64,000 nucleotides of DNA from Isoperla grammatica (GCA_945910005.1 CAMDTW010000641.1:811001-875000), one strand, 5' to 3'. Counted from the first letter of the stretch, positions 38,170 to 51,528 are shown. Notes: generated by a model not told the origin, from the letters alone. Numbers and translations are program-made.

Positions 38170-41100
38170 AGGACAACGCATGTTTTCTTGCTTGTGACGG
38201 TGACTGTACTTGATAAACCCTGCGCTAAGTCAGTGACATGAAAGCCACTACATGCAACGTATCAGGACAACGCATGTTTTCTTGCTTGTGACGGTGACTG
38301 TACTTGATAAACCCTGCGATAAGTCAGTGACATAGAAGCCACTACATGCAACATATCAGGACAACGCATGTTGTCTTGCTTGTGACGGTCACTGTACTTA
38401 AAAACCCTGCGCTAAGTCAGTGACATGAAAGCCACTACATGCAACGTATGAGGACAACGCATGTTTCCTTGCTTGTGATGGTGACTGTACTTGTTAACCC
38501 TGCGCTAAGTCAGTGACATAGAAGCCATTACATGCAACATATCAGGACAACGCATGTTTCCTCGCTTGTGACGGTGACTGTACTTGATAAACCCTGCGCT
38601 AAGTCAGTGACATAGAACCCACTTCATGCAACATTGAGGACAACGCATGTTTCCTCTATTGTGACGGTGACTGTACTTGATAAACCCTGCGCTATGTCAG
38701 TGACATGAAAGCTACTACATGCAACATATCAGGACAACGCATGTTTTCCCGCTTGTGACGGTGACTGTACTTTATAAACCCTGCGCTATGTCAGTGACAT
38801 GAAAGCAACTACATGCAACATATCAGGACAACGCATGTTTCCTCGCTTGTGACGGTGACTGTACTTGATAAACCCTGCGCTAAGTCAGTGACATAGAAGC
38901 CAGTACATGCAACATATCAGGACAACGCATGTTTCCTTGCTTGTGACGGTGACTGTACTTGATAAACCCTGCGCTAAGGCAGTGACATGAAAGCCACTAC
39001 ATGCAACGTATGAGGACAACGCATGTTTCCTTGCTTGTGACGGTGACTGTACTTAATAAACCTTGCGCTAAGTCAGTGACATAGAAGCCACTTCATGCAA
39101 CGTATCAGGACCACGCATGTTTCCTTGCTTGTGACGGTGACTGTACTTGATAAACCTTTGAGATAGAAGCCACTACATGCAACGTATCAGGACAACGCAT
39201 GTTTCCTTGATTGTGACGGTGACTGTACTTGACAACCTTGCGCTAAGTCAGTGACATAGAAGCCACTACATGCAACGTATGAGGACAACGCATGTTTCCT
39301 TGCTTGTGACGGTGACTGTACTTGATAAACCCTGCGCTAAGTCAGTGACATGAAAGCCACTACATGCAACGTATGAGGACAACGCATGTTTCCTTGCTTG
39401 TGACGGTGACTGTACTTGATAAACCCTGCGCTAAGTCAGTGACATAGAAGCCACTACATGCAACATATCAGGACAACGCATGTTTTATCGCTTGTTACGG
39501 TGACTGTACTTGATAAACCCTGCGCTAAGTCAGTGACATAGAAGCCACTACATGCAACATATCAGGACAACTCATGTTTCCTCTATTGTGACGGTGACTG
39601 TACTTGATAAACCCTGCGCTAAGTCAGTGACATAGAAGCCACTACATGCAACGTATGAGGACAACGCATGTTTCCTTGCTTGTGACGGTGACTGTACTTG
39701 ATAAACCCTGCAAAAGTCAGTGACATAGAAGCCACTTGTGACGGTGACTGTACTTGATAAACCTTTGACATAGAAGCCACTACATGCAACTTATCAGAAC
39801 AACGCATGTTTCCTTGATTGTGACGGTGACTGTACTTGATAAACCTTGCGCTAAGTCAGTGACATAGAAGCCACTACATGCAATGTATGAGGACAACGTA
39901 TGTTTCCTTGCTCGTGACGGTGACTGTACTTGATAAACCCTGCGCTTAGTCAGTGATATGAAAGCCACTACATGCAACGTATGAGGACAACGCATGTTTT
40001 CTTGCTTGTGACGGTGACTGTACTTGATAAACCCTGCGCTAAGTCACTGACATAGAAGCCACTACATGCAACATATCAGGACAACGCATGTTTTCTCGCT
40101 TGTGACGGTGACTGTACTTGATACACCCTGCGCTAAGTCAGTGACATAGAAGCCACTACATGCAACATATCAGGACAAATCATGTTTCCTCTATTGTGAC
40201 GGTGACTGTACTTGATTAACCCTGCGCTAAGTCAGTGACATAGAAGCCACTACATGCAACGTATGAGGACAACGCATGTTTCCTTGCTTGTGACGGTGAC
40301 TGTAATTGATAAACCCTGCAAAAGTCAGTGACATAGAAGCCACTACAAGCAACGTATCAGGACAACGCATGTTTCCTCGCTTGTGACGGTGACTGTACTT
40401 GATTAACCCTGCGCTAAGTCAGTGACATGAAAGCCACTACATGGAACGTATGAGGACATAGCATCTTTCCTTGCTTGTGACGGTGACTGTACTTGAGACA
40501 CCCTGCGCTATGTCAAAGACATGAAAGCCACTACATGCAACATATCAGGACAACGCCTGTTTCCTCGCATGTGACGGTGACTGTACATGATAAACCCTGC
40601 GCTAAGTCAGTGACATAGAAGCCACTACATGCAACATATCAGGACAACGCATGTTGTCTTGCTTGTGACGGTCACTGTACTTGATAAACCCTAGGCTAAG
40701 TCAGTGACATGAAAGCCACTACATGCAACGTATGAGGACAACGCATGTTTCCTTGCTTGTGACGGTGACTGTACTTGATAAACCCTGCGCTAAGTCAGTG
40801 ACATGAAAGCCACTACATGCAACGTATCAAAACAACGCATGTTTCCATGCTTGTGACGGTGACTGTACTTGATAAAACCCTGCGCTTAGTCAGTGACATA
40901 GAAGCCACTACATGCAACGTATAAGGACAATGCATGTTTCCTTGCTTGTGACGGTGACTGTACTTGATAAACCCTGCGCTAAGTCAGTGACATGAAAGCC
41001 ACTACATGCAACGTATGAGGACAACGCATGTTTCCTAGCTTGTGACGGTGACTGTACTTGATAAACCCTGCGCTAAGTCAGTGACTTGGTAGCCACGACA

Positions 41101-42145
41101 TGCAACATATCAGGACTACTCGAGTTTCTTTGCTTGTGACGGTCACTGTACTTGATAAACCCTGCGCTAACTCAGTGACATGAAAGCCACTACATGCAAC
41201 GTATGAGGACAACGCATGTTTCCTTGCTTGTGACGGTGACTTTACTTGATAAACCCTGCGCTAAGTCAGTGACATGAAAGCCACTACATGCAACGTATGA
41301 GGACAACGCATGTTTCCTTGCTTGTGACGGTGACTGTACTTGATAAACCCTGCGCTAAGTCAGTGACATAGAAGCCACTTCATGCAACATATCAGGACAA
41401 CGCATGTTTCCTTGCTTGTGACGGTCACTGTTATTGATAAACCCTGCGCTAAGTCAGTGATATGAAAGCCACTACATGCAACGTATGAGGACAACTCATG
41501 TTTCCTTGCTTGTGACGGTGACGTTACTTGATAAACCCTGCGCTAAGTCAGTGACATGAAAGCCACTACATGCAAAGTATCAGGACAACGCATGTTTCCT
41601 TGCTTGTGACGGTGACTGTACTTGATAAACCCTGCGCCAAGTCAGTGACATGAAAGCCACTACATGCAACGTATCAGCACAACGCATGTTTTCTTGCTTG
41701 TGACGGTGACTGTACTTGATAAACCCTGCGCTAAGTCAGTGACATGAAAGCCACTACATGCAACGTATCAGGACAACGCATGTTTTCTTGCTTGTGACGG
41801 TAGCTGTACTATATAAACCCTGCGCTAAGTCAGTGACATGAAAGCAACTACATGCAACGTATCAGGACAACGCATGTTTTCTTGCTTGTGACGGTGACTG
41901 TACTTGATAAACCCTGCGCTAAGTCAGTGACATGAAAGCCACTTCATGCAACATATCAGGACAACGCATGTTTCCTTGCTTGTGATGGTGACTGTAATTG
42001 ATAAACCCTGCGCTAAGTCAGTGACTTAGAAGCCACTACATTCAACATATCAGGACAACGCATGTTTCCTTGCTTGTGACGGTGACTGTACTTGATAAAC
42101 CCTGCGCTAAGTCAGTGACATAGAAGCCACTACATGCAACATATC
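38170..42145 (+). repeat. 3,976-bp tandem duplication, copy B
   Basis: Repeats 34,194-38,169 without any length change. The difference I noticed is GTCAAAGAC at 40,513-40,521, where copy A has GTCAGTGAC. After 42,161 this copy continues with the normal K ending (GTACGTGAT, CATGGAACG). The near-identity implies a recent event, or possibly an assembly duplication. Confidence 0.9.
39619..40689 (+). repeat. W block 12 (1,071 bp)
   Basis: Copy of W block 11 at +3,976, with the same GGACAACGTATG and GACTGTAATTG changes plus the private GTCAAAGAC. The cassette join (GCCACT to TGTGACGG) is at 39,736/39,737. Confidence 0.88.
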
Positions 42146-42328
42146 AGGACAACGCATGTTTCCTTGCTTGTGACGGTGACTGTACGTGATAAACCCTGCG
42201 CTAAGTCAGTGACATGAAAGCCACTACATGGAACGTATGAGGACAACGCATGTTTCCTTGCTTGTGACGGTGACTTTACTTGATAAACCCTGCGCTATGT
42301 CAGTGACATGAAAGCCACTACATGCAAC
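40690..42328 (+). repeat. K module 6, joined to Y module 6
   Basis: CCTAGG 40,690, TTGGTAG 41,085, TATATAAA 41,810. It runs to ACTTTACTTG and GCTATGTCAG as in complete K modules, then at 42,329 passes into ATCAAAACAACGCATATTTCC, the second monomer type of Y. An entire W block and the CCTAGG monomer are missing at this join. Confidence 0.88.
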
Positions 42329-44065
42329 GTATCAAAACAACGCATATTTCCTTGCTTGTGACGGTGACTGTACTTGATAAAACCCTGCGCTAAGTCAGTG
42401 ACATAGAAGCCACTACATGCAACGTATAAGGACAATGCATGTTTCCTTGCTTGTGACGGTGACTGTACTTGATAAACCCTGCGCTAAGTCAGTGACATGA
42501 AAGCCACTACATGCAACGTATGAGGACAACGCATGTTTCCTTGCTTGTGACGGTAACTGTACTTGATAAACCCTGCGCTTAGTCAGTGACATGAAAGCCA
42601 CTACATGCAACGTATAAGGACAACGCATGTTTTCTTGCTTGTGACGGTGACTGTACTTGATAAACCCTGCGCTAAGTCAGTGACATGAAAGCCACTCCAT
42701 GCAACGTATCAGGACAACGCATGTTTTCTTGCTTGTGACGGTGACTGTACTTGATAAACCCTGCGCTAAGTCAGTGACATAGAAGCCACTACATGCAACA
42801 TATCAGGACAACGCATGTTGTCTTGCTTGTGACGGTCACTGTACTTAAAAACCCTGCGCTAAGTCAGTGACATGAAAGCCACTACATGCAACGTATGAGG
42901 ACAACGCATGTTTCCTTGCTTGTGATGGTGACTGTACTTGTTAACCCTGCGCTAAGTCAGTGACATAGAAGCCATTACATGCAACATATCAGGACAACGC
43001 ATGTTTCCTCGCTTGTGACGGTGACTGTACTTGATAAACCCTGCGCTAAGTCAGTGACATAGAACCCACTTCATGCAACATTGAGGACAACGCATGTTTC
43101 CTCTATTGTGACGGTGACTGTACTTGATAAACCCTGCGCTATGTCAGTGACATGAAAGCTACTACATGCAACATATCAGGACAACGCATGTTTTCCCGCT
43201 TGTGACGGTGACTGTACTTTATAAACCCTGCGCTATGTCAGTGACATGAAAGCAACTACATGCAACATATCAGGACAACGCATGTTTCCTCGCTTGTGAC
43301 GGTGACTGTACTTGATAAACCCTGCGCTAAGTCAGTGACATAGAAGCCAGTACATGCAACATATCAGGACAACGCATGTTTCCTTGCTTGTGACGGTGAC
43401 TGTACTTGATAAACCCTGCGCTAAGGCAGTGACATGAAAGCCACTACATGCAACGTATGAGGACAACGCATGTTTCCTTGCTTGTGACGGTGACTGTACT
43501 TAATAAACCTTGCGCTAAGTCAGTGACATAGAAGCCACTTCATGCAACGTATCAGGACAACGCATGTTTCCTTGCTTGTGACGGTGACTGTACTTGATAA
43601 ACCTTGGAGATAGAAGCCACTACATGCAACGTATCAGGACAACGCATGTTTCCTTGATTGTGACGGTGACTGTACTTGACAACCTTGCGCTAAGTCAGTG
43701 ACATAGAAGCCACTACATGCAACGTAGGAGGACAACGCATGTTTCCTTGCTTGTGACGGTGACTGTACTTGATAAACCCTGCGCTAAGTCAGTGACATGA
43801 AAGCCACTACATGCAACGTATGAGGACAACGCATGTTTCCTTGCTTGTGACGGTGACTGTACTTGATAAACCCTGCGCTAAGTCAGTGACATAGAAGCCA
43901 CTACATGCAACATATCAGGACAACGCATGTTTTATCGCTTGTTACGGTGACTGTACTTGATAAACCCTGCGCTAAGTCAGTGACATAGAAGCCACTACAT
44001 GCAACATATCAGGACAACTCATGTTTCCTCTATTGTGACGGTGACTGTACTTGATTAACCCTGCG
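42329..44065 (+). repeat. Y module 6 (lacks CCTAGG monomer)
   Basis: Enters at ATCAAAACAACG and keeps the standard 1,653-bp part from 42,413 to the next W. It shares AGAACCCACTTC with Y module 5. Private changes are GGTAACTGTACTTG (42,554), CACTCCATGC (42,696), AACCTTGGAGATAG (43,601) and CGTAGGAGGAC (43,725). Confidence 0.85.
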
Positions 44066-45136
44066 CTAAGTCAGTGACATAGAAGCCACTACATGCAACG
44101 TATGAGGACAACGCATGTTTCCTTGCTTGTGACGGTGACTGTACTTGATAAACCCTGCAAAAGTCAGTGACATAGAAGCCACTTGTGACGGTGACTGTAC
44201 TTGATAAACCTTTGACATAGAAGCCACTACATGCAACTTATCAGAACAACGCATGTTTCCTTGATTGTGACGGTGACTGTACTTGATAAACCTTGCGCTA
44301 AGTCAGTGACATAGAAGCCACTACATGCAATGTATGAGGACAACGCATGTTTCCTTGCTCGTGACGGTGACTGTACTTGATAAACCCTGCGCTTAGTCAG
44401 TGATATGAAAGCCACTACATGCAACGTATGAGGACAACGCATGTTTTCTTGCTTGTGACGGTGACTGTACTTGATAAACCCTGCGCTAAGTCACTGACAT
44501 AGAAGCCACTACATGCAACATATCAGGACAACGCATGTTTTCTCGCTTGTGACGGTGACTGTACTTGATACACCCTGCGCTAAGTCAGTGACATAGAAGC
44601 CACTACATGCAACATATCAGGACAAATCATGTTTCCTCTATTGTGACGGTGACTGTACTTGATTAACCCTGCGCTAAGTCAGTGACATAGAAGCCACTAC
44701 ATGCAACGTATGAGGACAACGCATGTTTCCTTGCTTGTGACGGTGACTGTACTTGATAAACCCTGCAAAAGTCAGTGACATAGAAGCCACTACAAGCAAC
44801 GTATCAGGACAACGCATGTTTCCTCGCTTGTGACGGTGACTGTACTTGATTAACCCTGCGCTAAGTCAGTGACATGAAAGCCACTACATGGAACGTATGA
44901 GGACATAGCATCTTTCCTTGCTTGTGACGGTGACTGTACTTGAGACACCCTGCGCTATGTCAGTGACATGAAAGCCACTACATGCAACATATCAGGACAA
45001 CGCCTGTTTCCTCGCATGTGACGGTGACTGTACATGATAAACCCTGCGCTAAGTCAGTGACATAGAAGCCACTACATGCAACATATCAGGACAACGCATG
45101 TTGTCTTGCTTGTGACGGTCACTGTACTTGATAAAC
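44066..45136 (+). repeat. W block 13 (1,071 bp)
   Basis: Complete W order, from the paired-deletion cassette (join near 44,183) to GTTGTCTTGC. It has GACTGTACTTGATAAACC before the second GCAAAAGTC, unlike blocks 11 and 12. Confidence 0.88.
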
Positions 45137-46800
45137 CCTAGGCTAAGTCAGTGACATGAAAGCCACTACATGCAACGTATGAGGACAACGCATGTTTCCT
45201 TGCTTGTGACGGTGACTGTACTTGATAAACCCTGCGCTAAGTCAGTGACATGAAAGCCTCTACATGCAACGTATCAAAACAACGCATGTTTCCATGCTTG
45301 TGACGGTGACTGTACTTGATAAAACCCTGCGCTTAGTCAGTGACATAGAAGCCACTACATGCAACGTATAAGGACAATGCATGTTTCCTTGCTTGTGACG
45401 GTGACTGTACTTGATAAACCCTGCGCTAAGTCAGTGACATGAAAGCCACTACATGCAACGTATGAGGACAACGCATGTTTCCTAGCTTGTGACGGTGACT
45501 GTACTTGATAAACCCTGCGCTAAGTCAGTGACTTGGTAGCCACGACATGCAACATATCAGGACTACTCGAGTTTCTTTGCTTGTGACGGTCACTGTACTT
45601 GATAAACCCTGCGCTAACTCAGTGACATGAAAGCCACTACATGCAACGTATGAGGACAACGCATGTTTCCTTGCTTGTGACGGTGACTTTACTTGATAAA
45701 CCCTGCGCTAAGTCAGTGACATGAAAGCCACTACATGCAACGTATGAGGACAACGCATGTTTCCTTGCTTGTGACGGTGACTGTACTTGATAAACCCTGC
45801 GCTAAGTCAGTGACATAGAAGCCACTACATGCAACATATCAGGACAACGCATGTTTCCTTGCTTGTGACGGTCACTGTTATTGATAAACCCTGCTCTAAG
45901 TCAGTGATATGAAAGCCACTACATGCAACGTATGATGACAACTCATGTTTCCTTGCTTGTGACGGTGACGTTACTTGATAAACCCTGCGCTAAGTCAGTG
46001 ACATGAAAGCCACTACATGCAAAGTATCAGGACAACGCATGTTTCCTTGCTTGTGACGGTGACTGTACTTGATAAACCCTGCGCCAAGTCAGTGACATGA
46101 AAGCCACTACATGCAACGTATCAGCACAACGCATGTTTTCTTGCTTGTGACGGTGACTGTACTTGATAAACCCTGCGCTAAGTCAGTGACATGAAAGCCA
46201 CTACATGCAACGTATCAGGACAACGCATGTTTTCTTGCTTGTGACGGTAGCTGTACTATATAAACCCTGCGCTTAGTCAGTGACATGAAAGCAACTACAT
46301 GCAACGTATCAGGACAACGCATGTTTTCTTGCTTGTGACGGTGACTGTACTTGATAAACCCTGCGCTAAGTCAGTGACATGAAAGCCACTTCATGCAACA
46401 TATCAGGACAACGCATGTTTCCTTGCTTGTGATGGTGACTGTAATTGATAAACCCTGCGCTAAGTCAGTGACTTAGAAGCCACTACATTCAACATATCAG
46501 GACAACGCATGTTTCCTTGCTTGTGACGGTGACTGTACTTGATAAACCCTGCGCTAAGTCAGTGACATAGAAGCCACTACATGCAACATATCAGGACAAC
46601 GCATGTTTCCTTGCTTGTGACGGTGACTGTACGTGATAAACCCTGCGCTAAGTCAGTGACATGAAAGCCACTACATGGAACGTATGAGGACAACGCATGT
46701 TTCCTTGCTTGTGACGGTGACTTTACTTGATAAACCCTGCGCTATGTCAGTGACATGAAAGCCACTACATGCAACATATCAGGACAACGCATGTTTCCTC
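45137..46800 (+). repeat. K module 7 (complete), followed by V
   Basis: Standard spacings: TTGGTAG 45,532, TATATAAA 46,257. Private changes are AAGCCTCTACATG (45,255), CCTGCTCTAAG (45,890) and GTATGATGAC (45,931). At 46,801, CCTC is followed by GCTTGTGAC instead of TATTG, so the array enters V where a W would be expected. Confidence 0.88.
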
Positions 46801-48348
46801 GCTTGTGACGGTGACTGTACATGATAAACCCTGCGCTAAGTCAGTGACATAGAAGCCACTACATGCAACATATTAGGACAACGCATGTTTCCTTGCTTGT
46901 GACGGTCACTGTACTTGATAAACCCTGCGCTAAGTCATTGACATAGAAGCTTCTACATGCAACATATCAGGACAACGCATGTTTCCTCGCTTGTGACGGT
47001 GACTGTACTTGATAAACCCTGCGCTAAGTCATTGACATGAAAGCCACTACATGCAACGTATCAGGACAACGCATCGGTGACTGTACTTGATAAAACCCTG
47101 CGCTAAGTCAGTGACATAGAAGCCACTACATGCAACGTATGAGGACAACGCATGTTTCCTTGCTTGTGACGGTGACTGTACTTGATAAACCCTGCGCTAA
47201 GTCAGTGACATGACAGCCACTACATGCAACGTATGAGGACAACGCATGTTTCCTTGCTTGTGACGGTGACTGTACTTGATAAACCCTGCGCTACGTCAGT
47301 GACATGGAAGCCACGACATGCAACATATCAGGACTACTCATGTTTCCTTGCTTGTGACGGTCACTGTACTTAATAAACCCTGCGCTAAGTCAGTGACATA
47401 GAAGCCACTACATGCAACATATCAGGACAACGCATGTTTCCTTGCTTGTGACGGTCACTGTACTTGATAAACCCTGCGCTAAGTCAGTGACATGAAAGCC
47501 ACTACATGCAACGTATCAGGACAACGCATGTTTCCTTGCTTGTGACGGTGACTGTACTTGATAAACCCTGCGCTAAGTCAGTGACATGAAAGCCACTACA
47601 TACAACGTATATGGACAACTCATGTTTCCTTGCCTGTGACGGTGACGTTACTTGATAAACCCTGCGCTAAGTCAGTGACATGAAAGCCACTACATGCAAC
47701 GTATGAGGACAACTCATGTTTCCTTGCTTGTGACGGTGACTGTACTTGATAAACCCTGCGCTAAGTCAGTGACATGAAAGCCACTCCATACAACGTATAT
47801 GGACAACTCATTTTTCCTTGCTTGTGACGGTCACTGTACTTGATAAACCCTGCGCTAAGTCAGTTACATGAAAGCCACTACATGCAACGTATGAGGACAA
47901 CTCATGTTTCCTTGCTTGTGACGGTCACTGTACTTGATAAACCCTGCGCTAAGTCAGTGACATGAAAGCCACTACATGCAACGTATGAGGACAACGCATG
48001 TTTCCTTGCTTGTGACGGTGACTGTACTTGATAAACCCTGCGCTAAGTCAGTGAAATGAAAGCCACGACATGCAACGTATCAGGACAACGCATGTTTCCT
48101 TGCTTGTGACGGTGACTGTATTTGATAAACCTTTGACATAGAAGCCACTACATGCAACGTATCAGGACAACGCATGTTTCCTTGCTTGTGACGGTGACTG
48201 AACTTGATAAACCTTGCGCTAAGTCAGTGACATAGAAGCCACTACATGCAACGTATGAGGACAACGCATGTTTCCTTGCTTGTGACGGTGACTGTACTTG
48301 ATAAACCCTGCGCTAAGTCAGTGACATGAAAGCCACTACATGCAACGT
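46801..48348 (+). repeat. HOR module V, copy 1
   Basis: Marked by AAGCTTCTACATG (a HindIII site, 46,947), GCTACGTCAG with GACATGGAAGCCACGAC (47,291), GACTACTCATG, two CATACAACGTATATGG monomers (about 47,598 and 47,786), GTGAAATGAAAG, GTATTTGATAAACCTTTGAC and GACTGAACTTG. It contains a monomer cut from ACGCAT directly to CGGTGACTG at 47,074/47,075. V is always followed by U here. Confidence 0.85.
47061..47138 (+). repeat. Monomer with a 16-bp internal deletion
   Basis: GCAT (47,071-47,074) is joined to CGGTGACTG, removing site 1 and the first GTGA of the GTGAC run. The equivalent monomer in V copy 2 (near 53,651) is full length, so the deletion arose in this copy. Confidence 0.9.
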
Positions 48349-49745
48349 ATGAGGACAACGCATGTTTCCTTGCTTGTGACGGTGACTGTACTTGATAAAC
48401 CCTGCGCTAAGTCAGTGACATAGAAGCCACTACATGCAAACTAACAGGACAACTCATGTTTCCTTGCTTGTAACGGTGACTGTACTTGATAAACCCTGCA
48501 AAAGTCAGTGACATAGAAGCCACTACATGCAACGTATCAGGACAACGCATGTTTCCTCGCTTGTGACGGTGACTGTACTTGATAAACCCTGCGCTAAGTC
48601 AGTGACATAGAAGCCACTTCATGCAACATATCAGGACAACGCATGTTTTCTCTATTGTGACTGTGACTGTAATTGATAAACCCTGCGCTAAGTCAGTGAC
48701 ATAAAGCCAGTTCATGCAACATATCAGGACAACGCATGTTTCCTTGCTTGTGACGGTGACTGTACTTGATAAACCCTGCGCTAAGTCAGTGACATAGAAG
48801 CCACTTAATGCAACGTATCAGAACAACGCATGTTTCCTTGCTTGTGACGGTGACTGTACTTTATAAACCCTGCGCTAAGTCAGTGACATAGAAGCCACTT
48901 CATGCAACGTATGAGGACAACGCATGTTTCCTTGCTTGTGACGGTGACTGGTCTTGATAAACCCTGCGCTAAGTCAGTGACATAGAAGCCACTACATTCA
49001 CCATATCAGGACAACGCATGTTTCCTTGCTTGTGACGGTCACTGTACTTGATAAACCCTGCGCTATGTCAGTGACATGAAAGCCACTACATGGAACGTAT
49101 GAGGACAACGCATGTTTCCTTGCTTGTGACGGTGACGTTACTTGATAAACCCTGCGCTAAGTCAGTGACATGTAAGCCACTACATGCAACGTATGAGGAA
49201 GACTCTTGTTTCCTTGCTTGTGACGGTGACTGTACTTGATAAACCCTGCGATAAGTCAGTGACATGAAAGCCACTACATGCAACGTATCAGGACAACGCA
49301 TGATTCCTTGCTTGTGACGGTGACGTTACTTGATAAACCCTGCGCTAAGTCAGGGACATGAAAGCCACTACATGCAACGTATCAGGACAACGCATGTTTC
49401 CTTGCTTGTGACGGTGACTGTACTTGATAAACCCTGCGCTTAGTCAGTGACATGAAAGCCACTACATGCAACGTATAAGGACAACGCATGTTTTCTTGCT
49501 TGTGACGGTGACTGTACTTGATAAACCCTGCGCTAAGTCAGTGACATGAAAGCCACTACATGCAACGTATCAGGACAACGCATGTTTTCTTGCTTGTGAC
49601 GGTGACTGTACTTGATAAACCCTGCGCTAAGTCAGTGACATAGAAGCCACTACATGCAACATATCAGGACAACGCATGTTGTCTTGCTTGTGACGGTCAC
49701 TGTACTTAAAAACCCTGCGCTAAGTCAGTGACATGAAAGCCACTA
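48349..49745 (+). repeat. HOR module U, copy 2
   Basis: Collinear with U copy 1 at +48,348 for about 1.4 kb: AACTAACAGG 48,439, GTGACTGTGACTG, ACATAAAGCCAG, CATTCACC, CATGATTCC and CTTAAAAACC 49,705. Private changes are GACTGTAATTG (48,667), GACTGGTCTTG (48,948) and GGAAGACTCTTG (49,198). From CTTAAAAACC onward it flows into Y-tail order. Confidence 0.88.
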
Positions 49746-50645
49746 CATGCAACGTATGAGGACAACGCATGTTTCTTTGCTTGTGACGGTGACTGTACTT
49801 GTTAACCCTGCGCTAAGTCAGTGACATAGAAGCCATTACATGCAACATATCAGGACAACGCATGTTTCCTCGCTTGTGACGGTGACTGTACTTGATAAAC
49901 CCTGCGCTAAGTCAGTGACATAGAAGCCACTTCATGTAACATATCAGGACAACGCATGTTTCCTTGCTTGTGACGGTGACTGTACTTGATAAACCCTGCG
50001 CTAAGGCAGTGACATGAAAGCCACTACATGCAACGTGTGAGGACAACGCATGTTTCCTTGCTTGTGACGGTGACTGTACTTGATAAACCTTGCGCTAAGT
50101 CAGTGACATAGAAGCCACTTCATGCAACGTATCAGGACAACGCATGTTTCCTTGCTTGTGACGGTGACTGTACTTGATAAACCTTTGAGATAGAAGCCAC
50201 TACATGCAACGTATCAGGACAACGCATGTTTCCTTGATTGTGACGGTGACTGTACTTGACAACCTTGCGCTAAGTCAGTGACATAGAAGCCACTACATGC
50301 AACGTATGAGGACAACGCATGTTTCCTTGCTTGTGACGGTGACTGTACTTGATAAACCCTGCGCTAAGTCAGTGACATGAAAGCCACTACATGCAACGTA
50401 TGAGGACAACGCATGTTTCCTTGCTTGTGACGGTGACTGTACTTGATAAACCCTGCGCTAAGTCAGTGACATAGAAGCCACTACATGCAACATATCAGGA
50501 CAACGCATGTTTTATCGCTTGTTACGGTGACTGTACTTGATAAACCCTGCGCTAAGTCAGTGACATAGAAGCCACTACATGCAACATATCAGGACAACTC
50601 ATGTTTCCTCTATTGTGACGGTGACTGTACTTGATTAACCCTGCG
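49746..50645 (+). repeat. Short Y tail before W block 14
   Basis: CTTGTTAACC and AAGCCATTACATG, then CATGTAACATATC (49,935) and CTAAGGCAG (50,003), CCTTTGAGATAG, CTTGACAACC and TTTTATCGC. The CATTGAGGAC, TTTTCCCGC and CCAGTACATG monomers of a full Y are missing, so several monomers were lost between about 49,930 and 49,950. Confidence 0.8.
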
Positions 50646-51528
50646 CTAAGTCAGTGACATAGAAGCCACTACATGCAACGTATGAGGACAACGCATGTTT
50701 CCTTGCTTGTGACGGTGACTGTACTTGATAAACCCTGCAAAAGTCAGTGACATAGAAGCCACTTGTGACGGTGACTGTACTTGATAAACCTTTGACATAG
50801 AAGCCACTACATGCAACTTATCAGAACAACGCATGTTTCCTTGATTGTGACGGTGACTGTACTTGATAAACCTTGCGCTAAGTCAGTGACATAGAAGCCA
50901 CTACATGCAATGTATGAGGACAACGCATGTTTCCTTGCTCGTGACGGTGACTGTACTTGATAAACCCTGCGCTTAGTCAGTGATATGAAAGCCACTACAT
51001 GCAACGTATGAGGACAACGCATGTTTTCTTGCTTGTGACGGTGACTGTACTTGATAAACCCTGCGCTAAGTCACTGACATAGAAGCCACTACATGCAACA
51101 TATCAGGACAACGCATGTTTTCTCGCTTGTGACGGTGACTGTACTTGATACACCCTGCGCTAAGTCAGTGACATAGAAGCCACTACATGCAACATATCAG
51201 GACAACTCATGTTTCCTCTATTGTGACGGTGACTGTACTTGATTAACCCTGCGCTAAGTCAGTGACATAGAAGCCACTACATGCAACGTATGAGGACAAC
51301 GCATGTTTCCTTGCTTGTGACGGTGACTGTACTTGATAAACCCTGCAAAAGTCAGTGACATAGAAGCCACTACAAGCAACGTATCAGGACAACGCATGTT
51401 TCCTCGCTTGTGACGGTGACTGTACTTGATTAACCCTGCGCTAAGTCAGTGACATGAAAGCCACTACATGGAACGTATGAGGACATAGCATGTTTCCTTG
51501 CTTGTGACGGTCACTGTACTTGATAAAC
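50646..51528 (+). repeat. W block 14 (883 bp, two monomers short)
   Basis: Normal through the second GCAAAAGTC and GCCACTACAAGC. Then GGACATAGCATG (51,480) leads directly to the CCTAGG monomer, without the GAGACACCC, ACGCCTG and GTTGTCTTGC monomers of other blocks. The same shortcut occurs in the blocks ending at 56,405 and 59,082. Confidence 0.85.

Larger units (their letters stand above)
43361..49415 (+). repeat. 6.6-kb tandem unit, copy A (Y tail-W-K-V-U)
   Basis: Matches 49,941-56,199 at +6,580 for the Y tail, W start (44,066/50,646), TTGGTAG (45,532/52,112) and AAGCTT (46,947/53,527). The offset becomes +6,596 after a 16-bp deletion in this copy near 47,074, and +6,784 after a two-monomer difference, then stays at +6,784 through U (48,439/55,223). 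Inside W/K there are two further 188-bp differences of opposite sign. Confidence 0.85.
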
